Shown here: in pieces, positions 25,601-33,781 of the stretch
How positions within the stretch are numbered: position 1 is the stretch's first letter
Layout: each line of letters begins with the position of its first letter
From: Stappia stellulata DSM 5886
GTDB lineage: Bacteria; Pseudomonadota; Alphaproteobacteria; Rhizobiales; Stappiaceae
Assembly (NCBI RefSeq): GCF_000423705.1
Contig: NZ_KE384083.1
Location: 1 to 64,000 of the forward strand
DNA length: 64,000 nt
Reading direction: 5' to 3'
Notes under the pieces: generated by a model
What the model saw: the letters and a program-made list of their open reading frames with translations, nothing else
Told to the model about the DNA's origin: nothing
Database searches by the model: none
Made by a program: the position numbers and the translations under genes

Positions 25601-26385
25601 GTGCGCGTCTGGGGCACATTCGATCCCCAGAGCAACAGGTAGCCGGCGTTGTACCAGTCGGCGCTTTCGGGAACGTCCGTCTGCTCGCCCCAGGTCATCG
25701 GACTTGCCGGCGGCAGGTCGCAGTACCAGTCATAAAAGCTCATGCAGACGCCGCCGAGCAGGCTCAGGTACCGCGACCCGGCCGCATAGCTGACCATCGA
25801 CATGGCGGGGATCGGCGAAAACCCGAAGACCCGGTCCGGTCCGTAGGTCTTGGCGGTATAGGCATTGGCGGCGGCGACGATTTCCGTCGCCTCGTCCCAT
25901 GTCGCGCGGACGAACCCGCCCTTCCCGCGGGTTTCGACATAGGAGGCGCGCAACACCGGATCGCTCTGGAGCCTGGTCCAGGCTTCGATCGGGCTCAGTC
26001 TTTCGCGCAGTTCACGCCAGACCTTCATCAGCCGGCCACGCACCAGAGGGTTCTTCACCCGGTTCGCGCTGTAGAGGTACCAGGAATAGGACGCGCCACG
26101 GGCGCAGCCGCGCGGTTCGTGGTTCGGCAGGTCCGGCCGCGTGCGCGGATAATCCGTCTGCTGGGTTTCCCAGGTCACGATGCCGGACTTCACGTAGATC
26201 TTCCACGAACAGGACCCCGTGCAGTTCACGCCATGGGTCGAGCGCACGATCTTGTCGTGCCGCCAGCGGTTCCGGTAGGTGTCCTCCCAGTCGCGGTTTT
26301 CGCGGGTGACCTCGCCGTGACCGTTCGAGAAGGTTTCAAGCGTCTTGGGCGTCAGGAAGTTCAGTCTGTCGAGCAAGTGGCTCAT
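22645..26385 (-). CDS. narG: Respiratory nitrate reductase, alpha subunit NarG
   Basis: 1246 residues, normal length. Reduces nitrate to nitrite at a Mo-bis-MGD centre in the cytoplasm. The N-terminal FS0 cluster motif is H51-C55-C59-C94 (STHGVNCTGSCSWKIY, then EPRGCARGASYSW), with His as first ligand as in all NarG. Molybdopterin domains follow (GYLLLWGSNVPQTRTPDAHF, LVTIDFRMSTTCVYSDIVLPTASWYEK), and the C-terminal part holds GKRGGIHNSVTRTVLKPTHM. It is the first gene of narGHJI, 60 bp after the narK2-type gene, and is probably read from the FNR-box promoter at 29.3 kb. Confidence 0.97.
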   Translation of the reverse strand: MSHLLDRLNFLTPKTLETFSNGHGEVTRENRDWEDTYRNRWRHDKIVRSTHGVNCTGSCSWKIYVKSGIVTWETQQTDYPRTRPDLPNHEPRGCARGASYSWYLYSANRVKNPLVRGRLMKVWRELRERLSPIEAWTRLQSDPVLRASYVETRGKGGFVRATWDEATEIVAAANAYTAKTYGPDRVFGFSPIPAMSMVSYAAGSRYLSLLGGVCMSFYDWYCDLPPASPMTWGEQTDVPESADWYNAGYLLLWGSNVPQTRTPDAHFYTEVRYKGTKSAVICPDYSEAAKFGDVWLNAKQGTDAALAMAFGHVILREFHLDRQTEYFEDYCRRYSDFPMLVRLDETDGRVVPGRFLRADDLDGKLGEANNPEWKTVAYDEVSRGFVAPNGSIGYRWGEDGEWNLEERAGKADTKLKMSLVLEEDHDDVVGVDFPYFGGEAIGQFQTDATHPNVLTRNIPVKRVRTPDGEILVATVFDLFCANYGLDRGLGGDWVTSDFADEMPGTPAWAQKITGVSADKIIHVAREFARNAEKTNGKSMIIIGAAMNHWFHMDMNYRGVINMLVMCGCVGQSGGGWAHYVGQEKLRPQTGWQPLAFALDWNRPPRHMNSTSAWYAHSDQWRYETLAASEILSPTAPAGDWDASLIDYNIRAERMGWLPSAPQLKTNPLEVAKAAKAAGKDIPAYVAEQLKSGDLEMSCQDPDDPANWPRNLFVWRSNLLGSSGKGHEYFLKHLLGTDHGVMGKDLGEEGRQLPREAKWHEEGPRGKLDLLVTIDFRMSTTCVYSDIVLPTASWYEKDDMNTSDMHPFIHPLQAAVDPAYESKSDWEIFKSIARKVQDVAPEILGKETDIVALPILHDTPAEIAQDQVKDWKKGECDLIPGKTAPNFIAVERDYTAIYDRFVALGPLMDTLGNGGKGISWNTQSEIDNLSALNGVHTKGTAAGRPKIETAIDACEVILMLAPETNGEVAVKAWQALEKATGRGHTHLADGEHHNKIRFNDIAAQPRKIISSPTWSGIESEKVSYNAGYTNVHELIPWRTLTGRQQLYQDHLWMRAFGEGFMSYRPPVDLKTVGAEINAEARDGVPHVVLNFITPHQKWGIHSTYTDNLLMLTLNRGGPVIWISENDAKIAGIVDNDWVELYNVNGALTARAVVSQRIKDGTTFMYHAQEKIVNTPGSEKTGKRGGIHNSVTRTVLKPTHMIGGYAQQSYGFNYYGTVGSNRDEFVIVRKMQKVDWLDGEATAKEAAE

Positions 26386-26445
26386 GTCGTCATCTCCTGT
26401 GGCTCCCCGTCGCGCGCGGGCCGCGCGACCGGGTGCGTGGATGGG

Positions 26446-27843
26446 TCAGCACGGCACCGGTGCGTTCTTGCGGCTGTAGAAAATCCAGGTGATCGCGATG
26501 CAGACCACGTAAAAGGCCAGGAAGCCCCAGAGCGCGCCGTTGGGAGCACCCGTCATGGAAATCGACGTGCCGTAGGCCTTGGGAATGAAGAAGGCGCCAT
26601 AGGCGGCGATGGCCGAGGTGAAGGCGATGATCGCAGCGCTTTCGCGTTCGGACTGTTTCAGCGTCGCCGCCTCGTCCAGCTCCGGCATCAGCCGCGGCAC
26701 CTCCCGGCGCATGATCGTCGGGATCATCTGGAAGGTGGAGGCATTGCCGACCCCGGTCAGGAAGAACAGCGCCATGAAGCAGGCGAAGAAGCCCCAGAAG
26801 TTACCGGCAGGGCTTGCCGCGGACGGCAGAAACTGCAGCACGCCCCAGACCGCCACGATCATGCCGAGGAACGTCCAGAAGGTGACGCGCCCGCCGCCGA
26901 AGCGGTCGGAGACCCATCCCGTGGCAGCACGGCTCAGTGCCCCGACCAGCGGCCCGAGGAAGGCGTATTGCAGCACGTTCACATCCGGAAACTGCGTCTT
27001 CATCAGCAGCGGAAAGCCTGCGGCATAGCCGATGAAGCTGCCGAAGGTGCCGGTGTAGAGGATGCACATCACCCAGTTGTGGAAGCGCTTGAAGATCACC
27101 GCCTGGTCACGGAAGGAGGCCTTGGCGTCGGCGATGTCGTTCATGCCGAACCAGGCGGCGACGGCGCTGAGCACGATGAACGGCACCCAGATGAAGCCGG
27201 CGTTCTGGATCCAGAGTTGGCTGCCGTCCTCGAGCGTGACGGGTGCGCCGCCGAGCGCGCCGAAAACCCCGGCGGTGATCACCATCGGCACGACGAACTG
27301 CATCACCGAGACGCCGAGGTTGCCGAGACCGGCATTCAGCGCCAGGGCGTTGCCCTTGGTCTTTTTCGGGTAGAAATAGGCGATGTTGGCCATCGACGAG
27401 GCGAAGTTGCCGCCACCGAAGCCGCACATCAGCGCAAGCAGGAGAAACACCGAATAGGGCGTGTCCGGGTCCTGTACGGCAAAACCGATGCCGAGCGCCG
27501 GCAGCAGCAACGTCGCCGTCGAGATCGCGGTCCATTTCCGGCCGCCGAAGATCGGGATCATGAAGCTGTAGAAGATCCTGAGCGTCGCTCCCGAAAGACC
27601 CGGAAGCGCGGCCAGCCAGAACAACTGCCCGGTCGAATAGTCGAAGCCGATTGCCGGGAGCTTGGCGACCACGACCGACCACACCATCCATACCGAGAAT
27701 GCCAGCAGCAGGTTGGGGATCGAAATCCAGAGATTGCGGGCCGCGATGGCATAGCCCCTGTCCTTCCAGAAGGCCTCACTCTCGGGTTGCCATTCGGTCA
27801 GGGTCGCCCCCTGCCGGCCGAGGCTCGTGTTTTTAGTCAGCAT
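26446..27843 (-). CDS. narK: NarK2-type nitrate/nitrite antiporter (MFS)
   Basis: 465 residues, 12 membrane segments. MFS nitrate signatures are GFGGGNFASSMANIAYFYP and LNAGLGNLGVSVMQFVVP (first), and FATFQM-like NASTFQMIPTIM (second half). The N-terminal TEWQPESEAFWKDRGYAIAARNLWISIPNLLLAFSVW is typical of NarK2, the nitrate/nitrite exchanger. The neighbour at 27915 is the NarK1-like partner; in Paracoccus and relatives the two occur fused, here they are separate genes 71 bp apart. It exports nitrite made by NarG. Confidence 0.93.
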   Translation of the reverse strand: MLTKNTSLGRQGATLTEWQPESEAFWKDRGYAIAARNLWISIPNLLLAFSVWMVWSVVVAKLPAIGFDYSTGQLFWLAALPGLSGATLRIFYSFMIPIFGGRKWTAISTATLLLPALGIGFAVQDPDTPYSVFLLLALMCGFGGGNFASSMANIAYFYPKKTKGNALALNAGLGNLGVSVMQFVVPMVITAGVFGALGGAPVTLEDGSQLWIQNAGFIWVPFIVLSAVAAWFGMNDIADAKASFRDQAVIFKRFHNWVMCILYTGTFGSFIGYAAGFPLLMKTQFPDVNVLQYAFLGPLVGALSRAATGWVSDRFGGGRVTFWTFLGMIVAVWGVLQFLPSAASPAGNFWGFFACFMALFFLTGVGNASTFQMIPTIMRREVPRLMPELDEAATLKQSERESAAIIAFTSAIAAYGAFFIPKAYGTSISMTGAPNGALWGFLAFYVVCIAITWIFYSRKNAPVPC

Positions 27844-27914
27844 GAAAACGGTCCTTTCAGACGCGGATTGCGAGGGCGGCCGAACCTGTTCTCGCCGGCC
27901 GCCGACCTATCAAC

Positions 27915-29270
27915 TCAGACCGCCGGCCGGGTGGCTGAACGGGACGGCAGCGAGGCCGGGGCGGGATGCGGTTCTTGCGGCACGTCGGAGAGGAACGTCT
28001 CACCGGCCAGAGCCGGATGGCGGGCGCGCTCCATGCGCCGGATGGCGACATGCATCCACACGGTCGAGATCGCGACGATGACGAAGAGCAGCATGAAGGG
28101 AGCGGTCCAGACCCCGGTCAGATCGAGCAGCACGCCGAAGGTGATCGGCAGAAAGAAGCCGCCGAGACCACCGATCATGCCCACCAGACCGCCGACCGAG
28201 CCGACGTGGTGCGGGTAGTAGACCGGGATGTGCTTGTAGACGGCCGCCTTGCCGAGGCTCATCAGGAAGCCGAGGATGACCGTCATCGCGACGAACACCC
28301 CAACCGACAGTCCGAAACTGAACTCGATCGGCCCGGTGATGCCCTGCACGACGTAGCTCGTCTGCGGGTAGCTCATGATGAAGAGGATCGCGAGCGAGCC
28401 GATGAACGTCAGATACATCACGAAGCGCGCGCCCCATTTGTCGGACATCCATCCGCCAAGCGCGCGAAAGACCGAGCCGGGAAGCGAGTAGAGGCCCGCA
28501 AGGACACCCGCGGAGGTCAACGCCATCCCGTAGGCACCGACATAGTAACGCGGCAGGAAACTGGCGAGCGCGACGAAGGCGCCGAAGACGAAGAAGTAAT
28601 AGGTGGCGAAGCGCCAGACCTGGATGTCCTTCAGCGGCTCGAGCATCGATCCGGCAGACACCGGACCGGCGCCCGTGCGTCGGCGCTCTTGCTGGACCGG
28701 GTCCGTCTTGGCCAGCAGGTAGAAGAGAACCGCGACAACCGCGAGAACGATGGCGTAAACCCGCGCGGTCCCTTCCCAGCCAAGGGCGACCACCAGAAAC
28801 GGCGCTGCGAAATTCGTCACGGCAGCACCCACATTGCCGGCCCCGAAGATGCCGAGCGCGGTGCCCTGGTGCTCCTTGTCGAACCAGCGCGAGGTATAGG
28901 CCACGCCAACGATGAAGGACCCGCCGGCCAGCCCGAGCCCGAGGGCTGCGAGAAGGAAGATCTCATAGGTCTGCACGCTGGTCAGCAGCCAGACCGCGAC
29001 CGCCGTCACCAGCATCTGCAACGGGAACATGATCCGGCCCCCGAACTGCTCGGTCCAGACCCCCAGGAAAATCCGGCTCACGGAGCCGGTGAGAATCGGG
29101 GTTGCGACCAGCAGACCGAACTGGGTGTCATTCAGCCCCAAGTCCTGCTTGATCTGGACGCCGATGATCGAAAAGATCGTCCAGACCGCAAAGCAGACCG
29201 TGAAGGCGAAGGTGCTGAGTCCCAGGGCCCGGTACTGATCCGAACGCGACACGCCGTCGAGTGTGTGCAT
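27915..29270 (-). CDS. narK: NarK1-type nitrate transporter (MFS)
   Basis: 451 residues from ATG 29270 (GGAGA 8 bp upstream). The longer frame to 29369 starts inside the FNR box and is rejected. 12 membrane segments. Nitrate signatures are GLAGGSFIVGVAYTSRWF and FGAGNVGAAVTNFAAPFL, and in the second half VGSVGGLVGMIGGLGGFFLP. NarK1 proteins import nitrate, probably with protons, and start up anaerobic nitrate respiration. First gene of the nar transcript, directly after the FNR box. Confidence 0.93.
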   Translation of the reverse strand: MHTLDGVSRSDQYRALGLSTFAFTVCFAVWTIFSIIGVQIKQDLGLNDTQFGLLVATPILTGSVSRIFLGVWTEQFGGRIMFPLQMLVTAVAVWLLTSVQTYEIFLLAALGLGLAGGSFIVGVAYTSRWFDKEHQGTALGIFGAGNVGAAVTNFAAPFLVVALGWEGTARVYAIVLAVVAVLFYLLAKTDPVQQERRRTGAGPVSAGSMLEPLKDIQVWRFATYYFFVFGAFVALASFLPRYYVGAYGMALTSAGVLAGLYSLPGSVFRALGGWMSDKWGARFVMYLTFIGSLAILFIMSYPQTSYVVQGITGPIEFSFGLSVGVFVAMTVILGFLMSLGKAAVYKHIPVYYPHHVGSVGGLVGMIGGLGGFFLPITFGVLLDLTGVWTAPFMLLFVIVAISTVWMHVAIRRMERARHPALAGETFLSDVPQEPHPAPASLPSRSATRPAV

Positions 29271-29355
29271 GAGCTGTCTCTCCAAACCTGTGTACCCGCG
29301 CATTGACCCGCGACAGGCATGGAGAGAGAACTGCGGGACAAACGGCCCCGAAAGG

Positions 29356-29369
29356 TTGATCCAGATCAA
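29356..29369 (-). promoter_or_regulatory. FNR box upstream of narK1-narGHJI
   Basis: TTGATCCAGATCAA is a perfect match to the FNR/Anr consensus TTGAT-N4-ATCAA. It lies 86 bp before the narK1 ATG in the 246-bp divergent region, a usual place for anaerobic activation near -41. Confidence 0.9.
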
Positions 29370-29465
29370 TTCTTCCCGAAAAGTCGTTATAAATAAATGA
29401 CTTATAGAAAAATGTCACGTCACGGACGATTGGCGATCAAGGCAGGTTGAAATGCGGATCAATTC

Positions 29466-29489
29466 ATTGCTTGATAATTGTCAAGCAAT
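29466..29489 (+). promoter_or_regulatory. Second Crp/Fnr-type palindrome, upstream of narR-like gene
   Basis: The core TTGATAATTGTCAA (29471-29484) is flanked by ATTGC and GCAAT, making a 24-bp inverted repeat with one mismatched pair. It lies 28 bp before the regulator start, fitting autoregulation or NarR/NNR-type binding rather than FNR proper (GTCAA instead of ATCAA in the right half). Confidence 0.7.
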
Positions 29490-29516
29490 CGAACACTGGC
29501 AATGAGGTGGGTACAC

Positions 29517-30227
29517 GTGCGCAAAGAGATGCCCGAGTCGGATTATCCGGACATCCGGGAGCTCCATTTGTTTTCCGACATGGCCCATGAGAACTTCATG
29601 TCGCTCATGCGCGGGGCCTATGTGCAGGCCTTTCCGCCCCAGATCGAAATGATCACCGAGGGCGACCCCAGCGATTTCCTGCATGTCGTGCTGACCGGTT
29701 CGGTGGATCTTTTCTGTAGCTGGAACGGGCGCGAGACCAGCATGGCGACCGTCCGCCCGATCTCCACATTCATCCTCGCCGCGACGATAAGGGATGCGCC
29801 CAATCTCATGTCGGCGCGAACGCTCGAGAAGAGCCGTATCGCCCTGATCCCGAGCCAGGATGTCCGCGCCGCCTTCAATGCCGACAGTGATTTCGCGCGG
29901 GCGATCGTGACCGAACTGGCGCAATGCTACCGGTCTGTCATCAAGACGCAGAAAGACCTGAAACTCAGAACCTCGTTGGAGCGCCTGGCGAACTTCATCC
30001 TGCGCCAGCAAAAACGCGCGGACGGAGGGGCCGGGTTCGATCTGCCTTTCGAGAAGCGCAGACTGGCGTCCTTTCTCGGCATGACGCCCGAGAATCTGAG
30101 CCGCGCGTTCAAGGGGCTTCAGCCCTATGGCGTCAGCGTGAACGGCACCCGGATCACCATCAAGGAGCAGAGCGATCTGGAGACATTCGCAAAACCCAGC
30201 CCGCTGATCGACGACCATTCGACTTGA
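29517..30227 (+). CDS. narR: Crp/Fnr-family regulator, NarR-like
   Basis: 236 residues. GTG 29517 is chosen because GAGGTGGG lies 6-7 bp upstream; ATG 29502 is an alternative. The sensor domain is at about 18-125. The HTH at about 178-205 contains P-E192-N-L-S195-R196, the FNR-type E-xx-SR motif that reads TTGAT half-sites. The four-Cys iron-sulfur motif of FNR is missing (only C67 and C137), so it is not an O2 sensor. Position divergent from narK and lack of the cluster match NarR of Paracoccus, which turns on narKGHJI in response to nitrate/nitrite. The symbol rests on context. Confidence 0.75.
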   Translation: MRKEMPESDYPDIRELHLFSDMAHENFMSLMRGAYVQAFPPQIEMITEGDPSDFLHVVLTGSVDLFCSWNGRETSMATVRPISTFILAATIRDAPNLMSARTLEKSRIALIPSQDVRAAFNADSDFARAIVTELAQCYRSVIKTQKDLKLRTSLERLANFILRQQKRADGGAGFDLPFEKRRLASFLGMTPENLSRAFKGLQPYGVSVNGTRITIKEQSDLETFAKPSPLIDDHST

Positions 30228-30257
30228 CCGCAAGCGGGCAATTGTCGGCAGCCAACC

Positions 30258-30929
30258 CTAGGACAGCGGGTTCACGCCGAAAAGCCACGGATGCGCCTGG
30301 AGAAGCGCCGCATAAAGCGCAACCCCGGCGCCGATGCGCAGGCACAGCTCCCGCCAGGACGCCGGTTTGGACATCACCGGCTGCGCCGCGACGGCCTTGC
30401 GCAATTCGATCCACCGCGTGCCCATTTCCCGCTGCTTGCGCCGGTCGACCAGCCGTCCGCCCATCAGGGCGAAGGTCGCGAAAACGCCGAACAGGAGCAC
30501 ATGCGCCAGATCGCCGTTCGGGACGAGATGCGCGCCAGCCCAAAGGGCAAGCGCCAGCAGCAGCGGATGGCGCACAAGCCGCACGATACCGGGACGGGCC
30601 GGATCGAAGCGCCCGTCACCGGCGCCACCGAAGGAAAAGGGGTTGGGACGCCCGATGGACAGAGCCAGGATCAGGCAAGCGCCCAGCATCAACACCAGCG
30701 TCAGCCGGTTCTGCCAGGGCGCCCAAAACCACAGGGCGACATGAGGCGCACGACCGGCTGCGCCGATGAGCCATGCGAGAACTCCCAATGAGAGCACCGA
30801 GTAAACGAACGTGAAGCCGCGCGGGCCGAACCAGGCAACCAGGACGGGCCGCATTGGCGGTCGGATCGGCACGGAATGCGTGAGCAGAAACGCCGCGAAG
30901 GCGAGCGCGAATTCGCCCCATCCGGTCAT
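30258..30929 (-). CDS. nnrU: NnrU-family membrane protein
   Basis: 223 residues with six membrane segments. SHSVPIRPPMRPVLVAWFGPRGFTFVYSVLSLGVLAWL and RHPLLLALALWAGAHLVPNGD, then FGVFATFALMGGRLVDRRK are the conserved NnrU stretches, related to isoprenylcysteine methyltransferase-like folds. NnrU is linked to denitrification and NO tolerance in rhodobacters; its biochemical role is unsettled. It lies 9 bp downstream of nnrS. Confidence 0.85.
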   Translation of the reverse strand: MTGWGEFALAFAAFLLTHSVPIRPPMRPVLVAWFGPRGFTFVYSVLSLGVLAWLIGAAGRAPHVALWFWAPWQNRLTLVLMLGACLILALSIGRPNPFSFGGAGDGRFDPARPGIVRLVRHPLLLALALWAGAHLVPNGDLAHVLLFGVFATFALMGGRLVDRRKQREMGTRWIELRKAVAAQPVMSKPASWRELCLRIGAGVALYAALLQAHPWLFGVNPLS

Positions 30930-30938
30930 GCGCGTCCC

Positions 30939-32144
30939 TCACCCGGCCTTGCCCGGCGGACGCCGGAACAGAGAGGGACCATAGGCGGCTGCAAAACCGG
31001 CGAAGGCCGCGAACCACAGGCCGGCGGACACCGCGTAGAGAAGCATTGCCTCTCCGGGCCAGGGCACCGTCGCGACGCGTGCAAGCACCGACGTTACAAG
31101 AGCTGCATAGATCGCAAGCGTTGCCGCTCCGGCGTGCAAGGAGCGCCCGGTATGGCCGAGGGTTGCCCGCGTCATCACCGCCAGTGTCATCAGCCCGATC
31201 GCACCGCCCATCCACAGATGTTGCGCGGCTGTCCGTCCCGGCTCATTCCCGACCAGGATCGCCCAACCCAGCAGCAGCGCGCCAAAGGGCAAGAAAGCAT
31301 AGCCCACGTGCAGCACCGTCACCAAAGGTTCGGCGAACGTCCGCTCGCCGGCCCATCGCGCGAGACGGCCAAGATGCAACACGCCGGCCACGACCAGGGC
31401 TGCTCCGGCCCAAGGGCTGAGCGGCGTCGCGATCCACAGGAGCAACGACACAAGCAGCACCCCGAGCGCCAGCTTGTCGAAGCGCTGCATGGGCGGAACC
31501 GGCAAGCGTCCTGACTTGCGTTTCGCCAGCCAGTTGCGCGTGAATGAAGGAACGATGCGCCCGCCGATCACCGCGATCATCATCAGCGCGGCGCCAAGGC
31601 CGATCCGCAATCCGGCCCCGCCGGCGGCATAGTCCCCGCGTGCGGCCTCCCAATGGAACACGGCATTTCCGACGATGAAGACGGTCAACATGGCGAGCAC
31701 GATCAGATTGCGCCAGTTCTTTCCCGCGACAATTTCCCGCCCGACTGCCAATGCGAAGACGACCGGGAAAGCCAGGTCGACGACGGCGACAAGAAGTGGC
31801 GGAAGCCCGGCGGAAAAGGCAACGGCCGCGCGCCCCGCAAGCCAGATCAGCGCGAGGATGGCGAGCCGCCAGCCGACGATCGGCAAACGTCCGGTCCAGT
31901 TCGGCACGGCCGTGAGCATGAAACCGGCGATGACTGCTCCCAGATACCCGTAGAGAAACGCATGTGCATGCCATGACACCGGATCGAAGGCGGTCGGCAG
32001 GACGGTGCGACCGGTCAGCATTGCCAGCCAGAGGCCCATGGCGAGTGCGGCCCAAACCGCCGCGCCCAGGAAAAACGGGCGAAATCCGTAACTCAGGAGC
32101 GCGCTTCCCCGCCAGGCGCGCATCTGTGCGGCCGTGGAGGTCAT
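30939..32144 (-). CDS. nnrS: NnrS-family heme-copper membrane protein
   Basis: 401 residues from ATG 32144, whose ATGA overlaps the end of the nsrR gene. 12 membrane segments. LLSYGFRPFFLGAAVWAAL at the start, SWHAHAFLYGYLGAVIAGFMLTAVPNWTG, the signature with likely heme histidines, and later QHLWMGGAIGLMTLAVMTRATLGHTGRSL. NnrS proteins protect against NO by limiting iron-nitrosyl complexes. Operon nsrR-nnrS-nnrU. Confidence 0.92.
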   Translation of the reverse strand: MTSTAAQMRAWRGSALLSYGFRPFFLGAAVWAALAMGLWLAMLTGRTVLPTAFDPVSWHAHAFLYGYLGAVIAGFMLTAVPNWTGRLPIVGWRLAILALIWLAGRAAVAFSAGLPPLLVAVVDLAFPVVFALAVGREIVAGKNWRNLIVLAMLTVFIVGNAVFHWEAARGDYAAGGAGLRIGLGAALMMIAVIGGRIVPSFTRNWLAKRKSGRLPVPPMQRFDKLALGVLLVSLLLWIATPLSPWAGAALVVAGVLHLGRLARWAGERTFAEPLVTVLHVGYAFLPFGALLLGWAILVGNEPGRTAAQHLWMGGAIGLMTLAVMTRATLGHTGRSLHAGAATLAIYAALVTSVLARVATVPWPGEAMLLYAVSAGLWFAAFAGFAAAYGPSLFRRPPGKAG

Positions 32145-32563
32145 CGAACAGCCTCCCGCGGTGCCGGAAGGGGGCAGTCCGCGAGGGTGTAGAGGTTCAA
32201 CTCTTCGATGAACCGCTGGCGACCGCCGGCGAGGATCCCTTTCAGCCGGCACGCGGGCGCAACAACACAGGCCCCGCCATCGGCCTGGAAACATTCGACC
32301 AGAGCGCTGCGCTGCTCGAGCACGGCGACGATGTCGCCGAGCCGCATTTGCGCGGCACTGCGGGCAAGAACCGCACCGCCGCCCCCGCCCCGCCGTGTTT
32401 CGACGAAGCCGGCGGCGGAAAGCGCGGCAACAGCCTTTGCAAGATGATTGCGCGAAATCCCGAATTCGCCGGCGAGCTCTGCCGTGGACAAGGCCCGCCC
32501 CGGCTCACCGGCCATGCGCATGAGCGCGCGCAATCCGAAATCCGTAAAGGCTGTCAGTCGCAT
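32141..32563 (-). CDS. nsrR: Rrf2-family NO-sensing repressor, NsrR-type
   Basis: 140 residues from ATG 32563 (GTGGAG 7 bp upstream; TTG 32581 rejected). It starts MRLTAFTDFGLRALMRMA, typical of NsrR, with D8 matching the extra cluster ligand known in the family. Winged helix about 10-75. C91, C99 and C105 hold the iron-sulfur cluster that NO destroys. A candidate NsrR box lies 49-63 bp upstream, so it probably represses its own operon with nnrS and nnrU. The Gly-rich RRGGGGGGAV in the wing is normal for Rrf2 proteins. Confidence 0.85.
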   Translation of the reverse strand: MRLTAFTDFGLRALMRMAGEPGRALSTAELAGEFGISRNHLAKAVAALSAAGFVETRRGGGGGAVLARSAAQMRLGDIVAVLEQRSALVECFQADGGACVVAPACRLKGILAGGRQRFIEELNLYTLADCPLPAPREAVR

Positions 32564-32611
32564 CGCCAACTCCACAATCAAGAGGTGGCCCGATCTGTAC
32601 CCCTTTAAATC

Positions 32612-32626
32612 GGCATTTCAAATACC
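32612..32626 (-). promoter_or_regulatory. Candidate NsrR operator
   Basis: GGCATTTCAAATACC is an inverted repeat of GGyATTT around one central base, matching the ATTT-N-AAAT core of known NsrR boxes. It lies 49 bp before the nsrR ATG, where it would overlap the promoter. The outer parts of the 23-bp consensus are not conserved. Confidence 0.55.
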
Positions 32627-32744
32627 AATTGATGGCCGCGACGCATTCTGCGGCGACATGTCACGCGCGTGGTCCGGGTGGAGGGCCTCACCGAATTCCG
32701 GCCCGGATCTTTGCGAATTGCGGTCTGGCGGCAGCCGTCCGTAT

Positions 32745-33767
32745 TCAGAAGGCAACGGTGCCGACGAGGCCGATCTCCACCGCGATCAGCGCCATGGTCA
32801 GCAGGAACAGGGTTTCCACGAGGATCACGGCGACGTGCTGCCAACCGAGTTGAAGCATGTCCTTCATGTTGGTGCGCACGCCAAGCGCGGAGATCGCGAT
32901 CACCAGCATCCAGGACGAGGCATTCACGCTGATCGACGTGACGACCTCGGGGATGGCGACGAAGCTGTTCAGCGTGGTCAACGCCGCAAAGCCGACGACG
33001 AAGAGCGGCAGGCGGACCTTTCCGCTACCGCTGGCACCGGAGCGGGCAAGCGCCAGGACAACGATGATCAGCACCACGGGAAGCATGGCCACCCGCAAGA
33101 GCTTGATGATTGTCGAGACATCGCCCGCCTCGGCGGAAATGGAATAGCCGGCACCAACAGCCTGCGCGACATCGTGGATCGTCGCGCCGACCAGGAACCC
33201 GCTTTGCCCGTCCGTCAATCCGAGCAGCGAGAACAGGATCGGATAGATGATCATCGCGATGGTCGAGACCGTGGTCACGGACACGACGGTGAACAGCGTG
33301 TTGCGTTCCGTCTTGTCGTTGTGCGGGATGATCGAGGCGATGGCGAGCGCCGCCGAGGCGCCGCAGATCGCAACCGACCCACCGGTCAGCAGCGAAAAGC
33401 GCCAGCCCTTGCCGAAGATCCGGCCGCAGACGAAGCCGCAGCCGATGGTGAGCGCCATCAGACCGATGATTGTCAGGAAGGTGGACAGGCCGAGCGAAGC
33501 GATATCCGCCCCCGTGATGCGCATGCCGAGCAACACGATGCCGCCGCGAAGCAACACCTTGGAGGCAAACTCGATGCCCTTGGCAAAGCGCTCGTCACTC
33601 TCCAGGAAATTGAAGGCCATGCCGATTAACAGCGCGAACAGCATGACCGGCGCGCCGTAATGCTCGCCAAGGAACTTCGCGGCCGTCGCGACCGTGGCGG
33701 CGAGCAGGAGACCCGGGAACAAGGGGCCCCATCCGGATTTTATTTTTGCAAGCGAAGCTGAAACCAC
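32745..33767 (-). CDS. suyZ: Sulfite/sulfate exporter, SuyZ-type (YeiH/UPF0324 family)
   Basis: About 340 residues, with GTG 33767 as likely start (TTG 33794, inside a hairpin, is an alternative). 10-11 membrane segments. Family marks are LLRGGIVLLGMRITGADI, LTGGSVAICGASAALAIASI, and GATIHDVAQAVGAGYSISAEAGDVSTIIKLLRVAMLPVVL. SuyZ of Paracoccus pantotrophus belongs to this family and lies with suyAB, as here. It would remove the sulfite or sulfate released from sulfolactate. Last gene of the operon. Confidence 0.8.
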   Translation of the reverse strand: MVSASLAKIKSGWGPLFPGLLLAATVATAAKFLGEHYGAPVMLFALLIGMAFNFLESDERFAKGIEFASKVLLRGGIVLLGMRITGADIASLGLSTFLTIIGLMALTIGCGFVCGRIFGKGWRFSLLTGGSVAICGASAALAIASIIPHNDKTERNTLFTVVSVTTVSTIAMIIYPILFSLLGLTDGQSGFLVGATIHDVAQAVGAGYSISAEAGDVSTIIKLLRVAMLPVVLIIVVLALARSGASGSGKVRLPLFVVGFAALTTLNSFVAIPEVVTSISVNASSWMLVIAISALGVRTNMKDMLQLGWQHVAVILVETLFLLTMALIAVEIGLVGTVAF

Positions 33768-33781
33768 AATGCACCTGTGCG

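Noticed and set aside
22792-28218. Open frame of 1808 codons on the + strand opposite narG, narH and narK genes
   Set aside because: Antisense shadow of GC-rich coding DNA: Arg/His/Gly/Asp-rich with no domain, and the minus strand encodes complete nar proteins throughout.
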